Notes: generated from the sequence alone by a model not told the origin. A DNA stretch of 19,620 nucleotides from an uncultured Rikenellaceae bacterium (GCA_949284665.1 CASDWR010000205.1:1-19620), one strand, 5' to 3'; numbered from the stretch's first letter, positions 1 through 7,266 are shown. Numbers and translations: made by a program.

Positions 1-86
1 AGAAATGACCGAGTGGCTTAAGGTGCGCGCCTGGAAAGTGCGTATACCCCAAAAGGGTATCGTGGGTTCGAATCCCGCTTTCTCCG
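1..86 (+). tRNA. tRNA-Ser (anticodon GGA), 5' end cut by window edge
   Basis: A class II (long variable arm) tRNA that reads UCC and UCU serine codons. The acceptor 3' strand TTTCTCC at 79-85 needs GGAGAAA at the 5' end; the window begins with AGAAA, so the first two G residues lie outside. The anticodon arm is 26-30 paired with 38-42, with loop CTGGAAA and anticodon GGA at 33-35. A long variable arm (around ACCCCAAAAGGGT) and the TTCGAATCC T-loop region are clear. The discriminator base is G86 and CCA is not encoded (CAAT follows), which is normal in Bacteroidota. Confidence 0.96.
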
Positions 87-94
87 CAATATGA

Positions 95-128
95 AAAAGG
101 GAGGGTTGCAATTTGCAACCCTCCTTTT
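95..128. terminator. Bidirectional intrinsic terminator between tRNA-Ser and the TPR gene
   Basis: A perfect 10-bp stem (100-109 with 115-124) with a five-base loop is flanked by an A-run on the left (94-98) and a T-run on the right (125-128). It can therefore stop transcription of the plus-strand tRNA and of the minus-strand TPR gene that ends at 179. Confidence 0.85.
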
Positions 129-178
129 CCATTAGGTCGGAGATATCTTCGCCTTTCATTCGAGGCAAATGATTGATT

Positions 179-967
179 TTATCGCTCAATCCGGTCGATT
201 TCAACTTGAAGTTGGGCTGCTTCCGTTTCGTAATGTTCCTGTTCGGAGACGACTCCCCGTTTTTCGTAGAAGGCAGCTAAAATACGACAGTTTTTTTCAA
301 GCGATCGAAGGTGATTGCTCCGTTCGTAAGGATTGCTGCACAGTTCGTGCGACAGATCCAACGCTCGTAGATAATGTACTTCGGCCCGCTCGGGATCAGA
401 CAGGTCCGCTTCATAAAGAAGTCCCAGATTCCTATGGCATTGTATGGTGGCCGGGTAGTACCGGTATTTGTCCTCGTCGTCGAATTTCGATCGGGTATCC
501 AGTGCGGACAGATAACAACGTTCCGCCTCTTCAAATCGATTCGTGTCGGCATAGAGGTTACCCAGGCGCCATTGTACGATCGCCACGTTTTCGAGGTAGA
601 TGAACCATTGGCGTTTGGCCAGTATCTCATAGAGCGACAGCAATGCGGACAACACCCGCTCACTTTGTTCCGGCCGATCGGTAAGGCGATAAATTGTCGC
701 CAACATTTCCAAAGTCTCAATACGGGCGAGAAGTGATTTCCGGTCGGAACGGTTATCGCGTTCCTGCAACGACCGCCGAAAATGGATCTCGGCCGCTTCC
801 AGATCGTCCAGTGCAAAATAGTGCCGTGCCAAATCAGATTCCGCATCCGGTAACAAAGAGCGATACCTTTTTAGTGTATCGTAAGCCTCGATGCGTCGAA
901 AGAAGGAGATACGTCGCTTTTCTCTTTTCAGCGAGGGAGCGTGTGATGAAAATTGTTTCATGGTCAT
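179..967 (-). CDS. Cytoplasmic tetratricopeptide-repeat (TPR) protein
   Basis: A 262-residue protein built of helix pairs of TPR type. Recognisable repeats lie near residues 46-70 (ARHYFALDDLEAAEIHFRRS), 86-118, 130-160 (WRLGNLYADTNRFEEAERCY) and 177-209 (NLGLLYEADLSDPERAEVHY), with a weaker one near 226-258. The A/G-L-Y-x...F/A-A-E pattern of TPRs is plain in the third and fourth. There is no signal peptide, membrane segment or added catalytic domain, so a cytoplasmic protein-binding role is likely; the partner is unknown. A second in-frame ATG lies two codons downstream (start at 961) and is about as good; neither has a Shine-Dalgarno. The gene stands alone, converging on the tRNA. The protein is highly charged. 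I do not recognise a named family. Confidence 0.8.
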   Translation of the reverse strand: MTMKQFSSHAPSLKREKRRISFFRRIEAYDTLKRYRSLLPDAESDLARHYFALDDLEAAEIHFRRSLQERDNRSDRKSLLARIETLEMLATIYRLTDRPEQSERVLSALLSLYEILAKRQWFIYLENVAIVQWRLGNLYADTNRFEEAERCYLSALDTRSKFDDEDKYRYYPATIQCHRNLGLLYEADLSDPERAEVHYLRALDLSHELCSNPYERSNHLRSLEKNCRILAAFYEKRGVVSEQEHYETEAAQLQVEIDRIER

Positions 968-1723
968 ATATTTTGTTTAATTGGTTACAAAATGAAATAG
1001 ATCAGGGAGAAGATCGACCTGTAAAGCCGTCTCAAGGGCAAAAGAAAGGTGTGAAAAAAGGGCTTTCCGATGGAAGTCGAATGTCCGGAATGTGGAATTC
1101 CCGTGTTTTCCTGTTTGGCTCGGATGGTCGTTGGAGTGGTCTGAAGAACGGGGATGGTGATGGCTGGCAACCCGCCCTCGCTCAGCCCATCGCGATTATC
1201 GGAAGATTCGGTGTGAAAACAGCATTTCAAAGAACGAAAAGGGACACGATGCACCTTGCCGTGAAGACGCATCATCCGTCGAATTGCTGTTTTCCGTAAA
1301 TGGCCGGCCGAGAGAATTGGCCGAAAATAGTTATGATGTTTTCATGTTGTCTTTCAGTGCATCACACGTCACCTTACCGATGTTCCCTTCTCTTCCCGTG
1401 TATGTAATGAAACCCGGATAGAGAAAATCGAACCAATTGCCGGAACAATTAAAAGAGTGACGAAATTCTCGATTGCAGCGCGACAAAGATAATGCTTTTT
1501 CTTGTCATGATGAAATTTTCCTTGCAATAGGGAATCAATATGGTGCTTCGTATCGTTTGCGGGTGATCTTCGATAAAATTCGATCAAGGTGGTTGATCTT
1601 GTCTCCCTTTTCGGGTCGGAAGAGAATGTTAGCCACGATATACGATGATCTGCAGATTTTCTTCGGAAACGGGTCGGAATAGACAGAGGTAACAGTTTTT
1701 TATGCGAATTATTCGTTATTTCT
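968..1723. other. Long intergenic region without a convincing gene
   Basis: This is the space between the diverging TPR gene and the exb operon. Open frames exist on both strands but they have low-complexity or non-protein-like composition and no family resemblance. The only protein-like scrap is a 24-codon frame on the plus strand (1070-1144) containing CPECG, the start of a zinc-ribbon-like knuckle. A TATCTTTG box on the minus strand at 1484-1491 could be a distant promoter for the TPR gene or for an unannotated RNA. Confidence 0.6.
1484..1515 (-). promoter_or_regulatory. Possible minus-strand promoter (weak)
   Basis: Read on the minus strand, TATCTTTG (1484-1491) matches the Bacteroidota -7 box exactly, but the -33 position about 20 bases away offers only TTTC (1512-1515) instead of TTTG. 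If used, it would give a leader of about 500 bases before the TPR gene, or a separate small RNA. Confidence 0.2.
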
Positions 1724-1753
1724 TTTGTTTTTCTTTGTTTATTTATATCTTTG
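1724..1753 (+). promoter_or_regulatory. Bacteroidota-type promoter of the exb operon
   Basis: The -33 box TTTG (1724-1727) and -7 box TATCTTTG (1746-1753) are separated by 18 bases, close to the known Bacteroides arrangement TTTG...TAnnTTTG. Transcription would begin near 1760, giving a leader of about 105 bases before exbB. No operator-like repeat was seen over it. Confidence 0.7.
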
Positions 1754-1867
1754 CATGGATAAGTGCCGGTATTCCGATGCAAATCGGAAGCGGTTGCACG
1801 ATAAACCTGAAACTATATTTTAATAAACAACATTAAAACAATAAGTCTAATCAATTTCAATTAAGCC

Positions 1868-2674
1868 ATGAAAAAACTTTTTATGATTTTGTCGGTTGTG
1901 GGTGTCATGAGCCTCTCGACTGTTAACGCTTTCGCTCAGGAGGTCGAAGCCGAAGCCGCCGTAGAAACCGATACTACGGAACAGGTTGTTGCTGAGGCCG
2001 TCGATGTGACCGCCATGGACGCCGAAACCGACGTGGAGGGTGAACCGCTTCATCAGGTGATCAAGCAGAAGTTCCTCGAAGGTGGTGCAGGCTGGATGGC
2101 GCCGATCCTTTTGTTCCTCATCCTGGGTCTGGCAGTCGCTATCGAGCGTATCATCTACCTGAATATGTCCACCGTTAATACCAAAAAACTTATTGCCAAG
2201 GTGGAAGAGGCTCTCAATAACGAAGGTGTCGAAGCTGCTATGGAGGTATGTCGCAACTCTCGCGGTCCCGTGGCAAGTATTTTCTATCAGGGCTTGAGCC
2301 GTTATGGACAAGGTCTGGATGTCGTTGAAAAAGCCGTTGCTTCGTACGGATCGGTTCAGATGGGTCTCATGGAAACCGGTCTTACCTGGATTCAGCTTTT
2401 CATCGCCCTTTCTCCTATGTTGGGATTTATGGGTACGGTAGTCGGCATGGTCGATGCATTCGACGCGATTCAGGCTGCCGGCGACGTTTCTCCTACGTTG
2501 GTTGCCGGTGGTATCAAGGTGGCCCTTTTGACAACGTTGGCCGGTTTGATCGCTGCTGTGATTCTTCAACTTTTCTATAACTACATCGTTTCCAAAATCG
2601 ATACGCTGGTAATCGCTATGGAAGACAGCTCGATCACGTTGGTTGACATGCTTACCGAATACAGTAAAAAATAA
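1868..2674 (+). CDS. exbB: MotA/TolQ/ExbB family proton channel protein
   Basis: ExbB forms the inner-membrane proton channel that, with ExbD, powers TonB and so nutrient uptake through TonB-dependent outer-membrane receptors. The 268-residue protein begins with a signal-peptide-like segment (residues 1-23, ending AFA before QEV), then a very acidic stretch of about 35 residues (EAEAAVETDTTEQ...), which is an N-terminal addition compared with E. coli ExbB. Three membrane helices follow at about 75-97, 174-196 and 209-240. The family signature around helix 2 is present (LSPMLGFMGTVVGMVDAF, 181-198). The start is preceded by AT-rich sequence without a Shine-Dalgarno, normal for this phylum. It is the first gene of a four-gene operon, 21 bases before the next. 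TolQ is an alternative name, but the paired exbD genes and lack of tolA or tolB favour ExbB. Confidence 0.92.
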   Translation: MKKLFMILSVVGVMSLSTVNAFAQEVEAEAAVETDTTEQVVAEAVDVTAMDAETDVEGEPLHQVIKQKFLEGGAGWMAPILLFLILGLAVAIERIIYLNMSTVNTKKLIAKVEEALNNEGVEAAMEVCRNSRGPVASIFYQGLSRYGQGLDVVEKAVASYGSVQMGLMETGLTWIQLFIALSPMLGFMGTVVGMVDAFDAIQAAGDVSPTLVAGGIKVALLTTLAGLIAAVILQLFYNYIVSKIDTLVIAMEDSSITLVDMLTEYSKK

Positions 2675-2695
2675 AGGCTCTTAGAAAAGTTCATT

Positions 2696-3115
2696 ATGAA
2701 ATATATCAAATATATCAAATACCTGTTTCTCCTGATCTCCGTGCTTACGCTTGTCTATTTCATAATCAGCGGAGTTGCCGGAAATACGGAAACGGGTGCG
2801 GACGTGATGCTGAAATGGGCGTATGTGTCGCTTGCACTGACAGTGCTGGCTACGATCATCTTCCCATTGATCAACCTGTTCACCAATCCGAAAGGCGCCG
2901 TGCGTTCTCTCGTCGGTCTGGTTGTGGTGTTGATCGTTATCGGCGTATGCTATGCGCTCTCGAGTGCGGAGCCGGTTGTTGACTCGTCAGGCGGTTTCTT
3001 TGAAAATCCCGTCACTCTGAAACTGAGCGATACCGGACTGTATGCCGCTTATATCGCCATGGCTGCAACGGTCCTTATCGCTATCGTTGGGGAAATCATC
3101 AATGCCTTCAAATAA
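2696..3115 (+). CDS. Small four-helix inner-membrane protein of the exb operon
   Basis: A 139-residue hydrophobic protein with four predicted membrane helices (about 9-27, 38-60, 70-90 and 113-136) and short loops. The loop between helices 3 and 4 (residues about 91-112, AEPVVDSSGGFFENPVTLKL) is the longest. It has no enzyme motif. A gene of this kind between exbB and the exbD pair is a known feature of Bacteroidota exb clusters, but its function has not been established to my knowledge; an accessory or assembly factor of the motor is the simplest inference. The 5' coding end contains two and a half copies of a 9-bp unit (AAATATATC, from 2699) that encode the repeated YIK residues of MKYIKYIKYL. 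It sits 21 bases after exbB and 23 before exbD. Confidence 0.85.
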   Translation: MKYIKYIKYLFLLISVLTLVYFIISGVAGNTETGADVMLKWAYVSLALTVLATIIFPLINLFTNPKGAVRSLVGLVVVLIVIGVCYALSSAEPVVDSSGGFFENPVTLKLSDTGLYAAYIAMAATVLIAIVGEIINAFK

Positions 3116-3138
3116 AAAGTAGTAATCCATAGGTAGTT

Positions 3139-3720
3139 ATGGCTAATAAAAGACAAGTTCAGGAAATCAATGCTAGTTCGATGGCGGATATCGCTTTCTT
3201 GCTGCTGATCTTTTTCCTTGTGGCTACCACGATGAACGTCGACTCGGGTATCAACCGCGTGTTGCCTCCCTGGTCTGATGAACAGCAGGAAGACGCTCCC
3301 GATATCAAGGAGCGCAACCTGATGTTGGTTCACGTGAATATGTACGACCAGATCCTTGCTCAGGGGAAAGCCGTACACATAACACAGTTGAAAGATATCG
3401 CCAAGGAATTTATCCTCAACCCGACCAACGACGAGAATATGCCTGAAAAAGAGAATACCGAGATCGATATCATTGGGGTATTCCCGGTCAGCAAGGGAGT
3501 GATTTCGCTTCAGAACGACCGTGGTACCAGTTATGATATGTATATCAAGGTACAGAATGAACTTACGCGCGCATTCAACGAAGTGCGGGATGAAGTTTCC
3601 ACCGTCAAGTTCGGAAAGAAATTTGCCGACCTGAAGGATGAAGACCAGCGTAAAGCCATTCAAAAGGCAGTCCCGTTGAAAATCTCGGAAGCAGAACCAC
3701 GAAATATTGGAGGGAAATAG
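3139..3720 (+). CDS. exbD: ExbD/TolR family biopolymer transport protein (first copy)
   Basis: ExbD has one membrane helix that sits in the pore of the ExbB pentamer and a periplasmic domain that works on TonB. In this 193-residue protein the helix spans about residues 15-33 and carries the essential pore aspartate (D17 in SMADIAFLLLIFFLV), the counterpart of D25 in E. coli ExbD. The periplasmic part (about 35-193) is longer than in E. coli (141 residues in all) and includes an insert rich in charged residues around 90-115. It lies 23 bases after the small membrane protein and its end overlaps the ribosome binding site of the next gene. Confidence 0.9.
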   Translation: MANKRQVQEINASSMADIAFLLLIFFLVATTMNVDSGINRVLPPWSDEQQEDAPDIKERNLMLVHVNMYDQILAQGKAVHITQLKDIAKEFILNPTNDENMPEKENTEIDIIGVFPVSKGVISLQNDRGTSYDMYIKVQNELTRAFNEVRDEVSTVKFGKKFADLKDEDQRKAIQKAVPLKISEAEPRNIGGK

Positions 3721-3722
3721 AG

Positions 3723-4196
3723 ATGGCTATATTAAAAAAGAAAGGCGGAAAGAGCACCCCTGCTATTTCGACAGCCTCATTACCGGATGTTATCTTCATG
3801 ATTCTGTTCTTCTTCATGGTATCTACTTCCATGCGTGAACAGGAACTGCTGGTAACCTTTAATGCCCCTGATGCCACCGAAATCCAAAAACTGGAGAAAA
3901 AATCGCTGGTCAGCTACATTTACATCGGAACCCCGATCAAGTCCATGCAGGCAAAGTTCGGTACGGCTCCCCGTATCCAGCTGAATGACAGCTATCATAC
4001 GACCCAGGATATTTTGGAATTCGTAGCCTCCGAACGAGATAAACTTTCGGAAGCTGATCGTAATGCAATGACTGTCGCCATCAAGGCGGACCGTCTGACC
4101 CGTATGGGTATCATTACCGATGTGAAACAGGAGCTTCGTCGTGCCGATGCACTTAAAATCAGCTATACGGCTGCGAAGACGCTGGGGTACCAGTAG
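3723..4196 (+). CDS. exbD: ExbD/TolR family biopolymer transport protein (second copy)
   Basis: A second ExbD-type protein, 157 residues, with a basic cytoplasmic N-terminus (LKKKGGK), the membrane helix at about 20-37 and the pore aspartate at D22 (SLPDVIFMILFFFMV). The periplasmic domain is clearly different in sequence from the first copy, so the pair is not a recent duplication; a mixed dimer in the ExbB pore is a reasonable inference. The start is only 2 bases after the previous stop, and GGAGG inside the end of the upstream gene offers an unusually good Shine-Dalgarno for this phylum, suggesting translational coupling. It is the last gene of the operon. Confidence 0.9.
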   Translation: MAILKKKGGKSTPAISTASLPDVIFMILFFFMVSTSMREQELLVTFNAPDATEIQKLEKKSLVSYIYIGTPIKSMQAKFGTAPRIQLNDSYHTTQDILEFVASERDKLSEADRNAMTVAIKADRLTRMGIITDVKQELRRADALKISYTAAKTLGYQ

Positions 4197-4259
4197 AATG
4201 TAATATTCCCGAGGATACGGATGGATGAGTTTCCCGCTGTATCTTTCGGAAGTAGAGTA

Positions 4260-4300
4260 GGGGAGTGATGAAACCCACGGGTTTCATCACTCCCCTTTTT
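4260..4300 (+). terminator. Strong intrinsic terminator of the exb operon
   Basis: The arms 4260-4276 and 4279-4295 are perfectly complementary over 17 bases and are followed directly by TTTTT (4296-4300). It lies 64 bases after the second exbD stop. The minus strand has no T-run on the other side, so it works only for the plus strand. Confidence 0.93.
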
Positions 4301-4655
4301 AAGGACTGGAAGTCCTGTGTTCGTAGGTTGTTGTTTCCCTCTGTTGGATAGAGTGATCGAGAGATACGATGATTAGTTTGTCCATTGGATGGCATTTGTG
4401 CTGTGGAGCGATGCCTTTTTTGTGGAAATATGTCAATCCGTGACAGGAAAGGTGGTTATGGCTGCGGAATGGCGCAATTTCGATTGGGTGTCTCGCTTCT
4501 TGCAGAATGTGCAAACGGGGTGTTTGTAATATGGTTGAAATGATACAGCGCTTATGTTTCTGGCTGTCTGTTTGCTTGCCGCGTTACCGTTTATTTCTCG
4601 TTGTATGCCTTGGCCAATTGGTTGCTCAGGAAATTTCCATGAAAGAAAAAATAAA
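4301..4655. other. Intergenic region between two converging operons
   Basis: No gene or promoter was found. A 6-bp hairpin (AGGACT/AGTCCT, 4302-4316) and a 5-bp inverted repeat (CAAAC...GTTTG, 4512-4526) are present but short enough to be chance. One open frame runs from 4507 through the kduD terminator into kduD; it is not a credible gene. Confidence 0.6.
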
Positions 4656-4682
4656 GGGCAGCCTTAAAGAATTAGGCTGCCC
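4653..4682 (-). terminator. Intrinsic terminator of the kduI-kduD operon
   Basis: The arms GGGCAGCCT (4656-4664) and AGGCTGCCC (4674-4682) form a 9-bp GC-rich stem. Read on the minus strand the hairpin is followed by a T-rich run (TTTATTTTTT), and it begins about 25 bases after the kduD stop. Confidence 0.88.
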
Positions 4683-4706
4683 TCTTGAAATCGTTTTGCT
4701 TTCGAA

Positions 4707-5501
4707 TTACTTGGGTTGTTTGCCGATGTAGGCAAGGATGCCGCCATCAACATACAGGATATGTCCGTTTACGAAATCCGATGCGCTTGAGGCAAGGAAT
4801 ACCGCTGGTCCCATCAGGTCCTCGGGTGTACCCCACCGTGCGGCAGGAGTTTTGGCTACGATGAAGGCATCGAAAGGATGACGCGAACCGTCTGCCTGAC
4901 GCTCACGCAGGGGAGCAGTTTGGGGGGTTGCGATGTAACCCGGACCAATGCCGTTGCACTGGATATTGTATTCACCATATTCGGAAGCAATGTTGCGGGT
5001 GAGCATCTTCAGCCCGCCTTTGGCTGCCGCGTATGCCGAAACAGTCTCGCGACCAAGTTCACTCATCATGGAGCAGATGTTGATGATCTTGCCCCCGCCC
5101 TTTTTGATCATCGAGGGAATAACGGCCTTCGATACGATAAATGGGCCGTTGAGGTCGATGTCGATTACCTGGCGGAATTCCGCTGCTGTCATTTCGGTCA
5201 TGGGGATTCTTTTGATAATACCGGCGTTGTTTACCAGAATATCGATGACCCCTACCTCTTTCTCGATCTGTGCAACCAATGCGTTTACCTGTTCTTCGTT
5301 TGTAACGTCACAAACGTAGCCCCGTGCTTCGATGCCCTTTTCCTTGTAGGCAGCCAAACCCTTGTCGACCAGTTCCTGTTTGATGTCGTTGAAAACGATT
5401 TTTGCTCCTGCCTGTGCGAATGCCGTGGCTAGGGCAAATCCGATACCGTAAGATGCGCCGGTTACCAGTGCAACCTTACCTTCCAATGAGAAATTTACCA
5501 T
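4707..5501 (-). CDS. kduD: 2-dehydro-3-deoxy-D-gluconate 5-dehydrogenase (SDR family)
   Basis: KduD reduces 2,5-diketo-3-deoxygluconate (DKII) to 2-keto-3-deoxygluconate with NADH, the step after KduI in unsaturated uronate breakdown. The 264-residue protein is a classical short-chain dehydrogenase: cofactor motif TGASYGIG (residues 14-21), NNAG (91-94), catalytic S144, Y157 and K161 (YAAAK), and the PGYIATP segment after it. D39 in FNDI at the end of the second strand fits preference for NAD(H). Many databases call such proteins gluconate 5-dehydrogenase; the adjacent kduI decides in favour of KduD. It is the second gene of the operon, 98 bases after kduI, with no promoter box in the gap. 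Confidence 0.9.
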   Translation of the reverse strand: MVNFSLEGKVALVTGASYGIGFALATAFAQAGAKIVFNDIKQELVDKGLAAYKEKGIEARGYVCDVTNEEQVNALVAQIEKEVGVIDILVNNAGIIKRIPMTEMTAAEFRQVIDIDLNGPFIVSKAVIPSMIKKGGGKIINICSMMSELGRETVSAYAAAKGGLKMLTRNIASEYGEYNIQCNGIGPGYIATPQTAPLRERQADGSRHPFDAFIVAKTPAARWGTPEDLMGPAVFLASSASDFVNGHILYVDGGILAYIGKQPK

Positions 5502-5599
5502 TTTCCAATCTTGATTTTTTTATCGATCGTTTCATGCCTCTCCCCTTCGAGTAAAAGTCCGTGTTGCTGGAGAGCGGCGGAATTATCGTTTGTTTCGGT

Positions 5600-6448
5600 T
5601 TACTTTAAATCTGTCGTTTTACACCCGTCCATATCGTTATAGTCGAGGTTCTCACCTCCCATACCCCAGATGAATGTGTAGTTGCTGGTTGCACATGCGG
5701 AATGGATGCTCCATTCAGGTGAAATAACCGCTTCTTCTCCTTTCATCCAGATGTGGCGAGTTTCATTCGGTTCGCCCATAAAGTGACAAACCGCCTGATC
5801 GGGAGCAATCTCAAAATAAAAATAGACCTCCATGCGTCGGTTGTGCGTATGGGCTGGCATTGTATTCCAAGTACTGCCCGGTTGCAATTCCGTCATCCCC
5901 ATCTGAATTTGACATGTAGGCAACACTTCCTTGACCAACATTCGGTTTATGAAACGGTGATTGCTCTCTTCGAGTGTCCCCATCTCCATGACTACGACCC
6001 CTGCTGTCTTTTTCGTGACGAGTTTGTCGGGGTAGGTGGTATGGGCATTTGCCGAATTGAAATAGAATTTGGCCGGATTCTTCGGGTCTTTGCTCGCAAA
6101 GAAAACTTTACGCTTCCCGCGTCCCAGATAAAGTGCCTCTTTGAAATCCATGTCGTATTGCTGTTCTCCGGCGATGACCGTACCGGGACCCCCTACGTTG
6201 AAGATTCCGATCTCTCGACGTTCGAGGAAAAATTCCGCACGCAAAATGTCGATGGATTCAAGCTCAAGCTGCTCTTTAACCGGCATTGCTCCACCGGCGA
6301 TTATACGATCGTGCATCGTATAAACCATGTTGACCTGATCGGGCGTAAAGACTTTTTCGATCAGATAATGTTCCCTGATTTGAGTCGTGTCATAATGTTT
6401 CGCATCCGCTGGATGTGTCGCATACCTGACTTCGCTGTTTGTTTTCAT
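5600..6448 (-). CDS. kduI: 5-dehydro-4-deoxy-D-glucuronate isomerase
   Basis: KduI converts 4-deoxy-L-threo-5-hexosulose uronate, formed when unsaturated uronic acids released by polysaccharide lyases or unsaturated glucuronyl hydrolases open, into the ketose DKII. The 282-residue cupin protein has nearly the E. coli length (278), and its zinc ligands are visible: H200 and H202 (PAHTH), E207 (RMEVY) and H249 (WSIHS), four positions beyond the E. coli residues H196, H198, E203 and H245. The C-terminal GMGGENLDYNDMD is typical. The start follows a very A-rich leader without Shine-Dalgarno, as usual for well-expressed Bacteroidota genes. No lyase, susCD pair or regulator is beside it. Confidence 0.95.
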   Translation of the reverse strand: MKTNSEVRYATHPADAKHYDTTQIREHYLIEKVFTPDQVNMVYTMHDRIIAGGAMPVKEQLELESIDILRAEFFLERREIGIFNVGGPGTVIAGEQQYDMDFKEALYLGRGKRKVFFASKDPKNPAKFYFNSANAHTTYPDKLVTKKTAGVVVMEMGTLEESNHRFINRMLVKEVLPTCQIQMGMTELQPGSTWNTMPAHTHNRRMEVYFYFEIAPDQAVCHFMGEPNETRHIWMKGEEAVISPEWSIHSACATSNYTFIWGMGGENLDYNDMDGCKTTDLK

Positions 6449-6778
6449 TGTTTGATGACGATTTTGAAGGTTGTTTATTCTTGTGTTTTATGTTTTCGTT
6501 TTTGTTGTTCGTATGGTTTGTTTGTTATTCCCTCGTGTTCTGTTTTTCTCCGGTTATTCCGTACTTGTTTCTTCCCCCCTGCTCTGTGTTTTAATAGCCG
6601 TGAAAGGTATTCTCAATTGTAGATTCCTCCTCTCCTCGTGTTCGCTTTCCTTTTTTCATCTTTTGCGCCCTTTGCGTAGCTTCGTCTGTCCTTGTTCCGA
6701 ATCTTACCTTACTGGTCCGGCTTTCGTCCCCGATGGATACCAATTCTTACGTCTTTTTATAAAAACTGGATACACATC
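6449..6778 (-). other. Long purine-rich leader of kduI
   Basis: About 330 bases lie between kduI and the nearest candidate promoter. The transcribed strand is strongly purine-rich (plus strand full of T and C) and contains no credible gene. Near the kduI start it becomes A-rich and unstructured. A short inverted repeat (TGGAT/ATCCA, 6767-6780) sits next to the nearer -7 box. Confidence 0.5.
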
Positions 6779-6808
6779 CAAAATACGGGCTTGTTCGTTA
6801 TAGAACAA
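6779..6808 (-). promoter_or_regulatory. Candidate proximal kduI promoter
   Basis: On the minus strand TTG (6806-6808) is followed after 20 bases by TATTTTG (6779-6785), a near match to the -7 consensus TAnnTTTG, short by one base. Its -33 box lies inside the inverted repeat at 6790-6809. Transcription would begin near 6772. Confidence 0.4.
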
Positions 6809-6809
6809 G
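6790..6809. promoter_or_regulatory. Operator-like inverted repeat upstream of kduI
   Basis: CTTGTTC (6790-6796) and GAACAAG (6803-6809) form a perfect 7-6-7 inverted repeat that covers the -33 box of the proximal candidate promoter. The size and position fit a dimeric repressor site, for example for a uronate-responsive regulator, but no regulator gene is in the window. Confidence 0.45.
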
Positions 6810-6852
6810 AGGGAGAAACAGCCTTTGTCTTTACTCCGATGTCGTGGAATAC

Positions 6853-6878
6853 GGAAACCGTGCACGGTCACGGTTGCC
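6853..6878. repeat. GC-rich inverted repeat in the kduI upstream region
   Basis: AACCGTG (6856-6862) and CACGGTT (6869-6875) are perfect 7-bp arms around a six-base centre; with one mismatch the arms extend to 10 bases each (6853-6862, 6869-6878). The left arm and the centre also form a perfect palindrome ACCGTGCACGGT (6857-6868), so CACGGT occurs twice in a row. It could be a second operator or, in a transcript from the distal promoter, a hairpin. Confidence 0.5.
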
Positions 6879-6981
6879 TATATACAGAACCGCTTATGCG
6901 ATTCCTTTCTTCCTTGCGCATTCGGTCCGTTTATCCTTCGCGTTCGAAAATAGAAACGTTGAATAGAGCCAAGACGGTATA

Positions 6982-7013
6982 CAAAGATAAGCAAAAAGAT
7001 GGGAAATAATCAA
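6982..7013 (-). promoter_or_regulatory. Candidate distal promoter for kduI-kduD
   Basis: Minus-strand TTG (7011-7013), 21 bases, then an exact TATCTTTG (6982-6989). This is the better match of the two kdu promoters but would give a leader of over 500 bases before kduI. Confidence 0.5.
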
Positions 7014-7266
7014 CCCATTTTGCAGATATGTTGCCCCGAAAGTCTGCCGTGTCCAGAAATTTTCTTGCTCAATATTGATTATGAATAATATGGATACAAT
7101 CGTGGAAGGCGTTTCGAATCGTTTTTCTTGCCGGTTATTTCGGCAAAGACTGTCCGGAAGCCCTTGGCTTGTCATGCTTCGGCCTTAAAATGATCCGGGA
7201 GAAGGATTCTTTCCGTGTTCGGAAAATTTTTCCGCAACCGGTTCCGTGGACGATCCGCTCATGGAT
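7014..7266. other. Spacer between argH and the kdu promoter region
   Basis: About 250 bases after the argH stop with no gene. I could not find a convincing terminator for the long arg operon. The best hairpin candidates are CGGAAAA/TTTTCCG with a one-base centre (7220-7234) and AAGCC/GGCTT (near 7159-7171); neither has a following T-run on the minus strand. Read-through into kduI or Rho-dependent ending are possible. Confidence 0.4.

Noticed and set aside
694..1299. A 201-codon plus-strand frame crossing the start of the TPR gene.
   Set aside because: About half is antisense to the clear TPR repeats; the rest has no recognisable sequence pattern.
1369..1782. A 137-codon minus-strand frame covering the exb promoter region.
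   Set aside because: Composition is not protein-like, it overlaps the exb promoter antisense, and it shows no domain or motif.
2699..2721. Short tandem repeat AAATATATC at the start of the 139-residue membrane protein gene.
   Set aside because: Only two and a half copies, in frame (9 bp) and encoding YIK repeats; it cannot shift the frame by loss or gain of one unit and is likely trivial.
4507..4731. A 74-codon plus-strand frame with a hydrophobic stretch, between the exb and kdu operons.
   Set aside because: It runs through the kduD terminator and into the 3' end of kduD on the opposite strand, has no promoter or ribosome site, and resembles no family.
7220..7234. Palindrome CGGAAAA-T-TTTTCCG after argH as operon terminator.
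   Set aside because: The stem cannot form a normal RNA loop (one-base centre) and no T-run follows on the minus strand.
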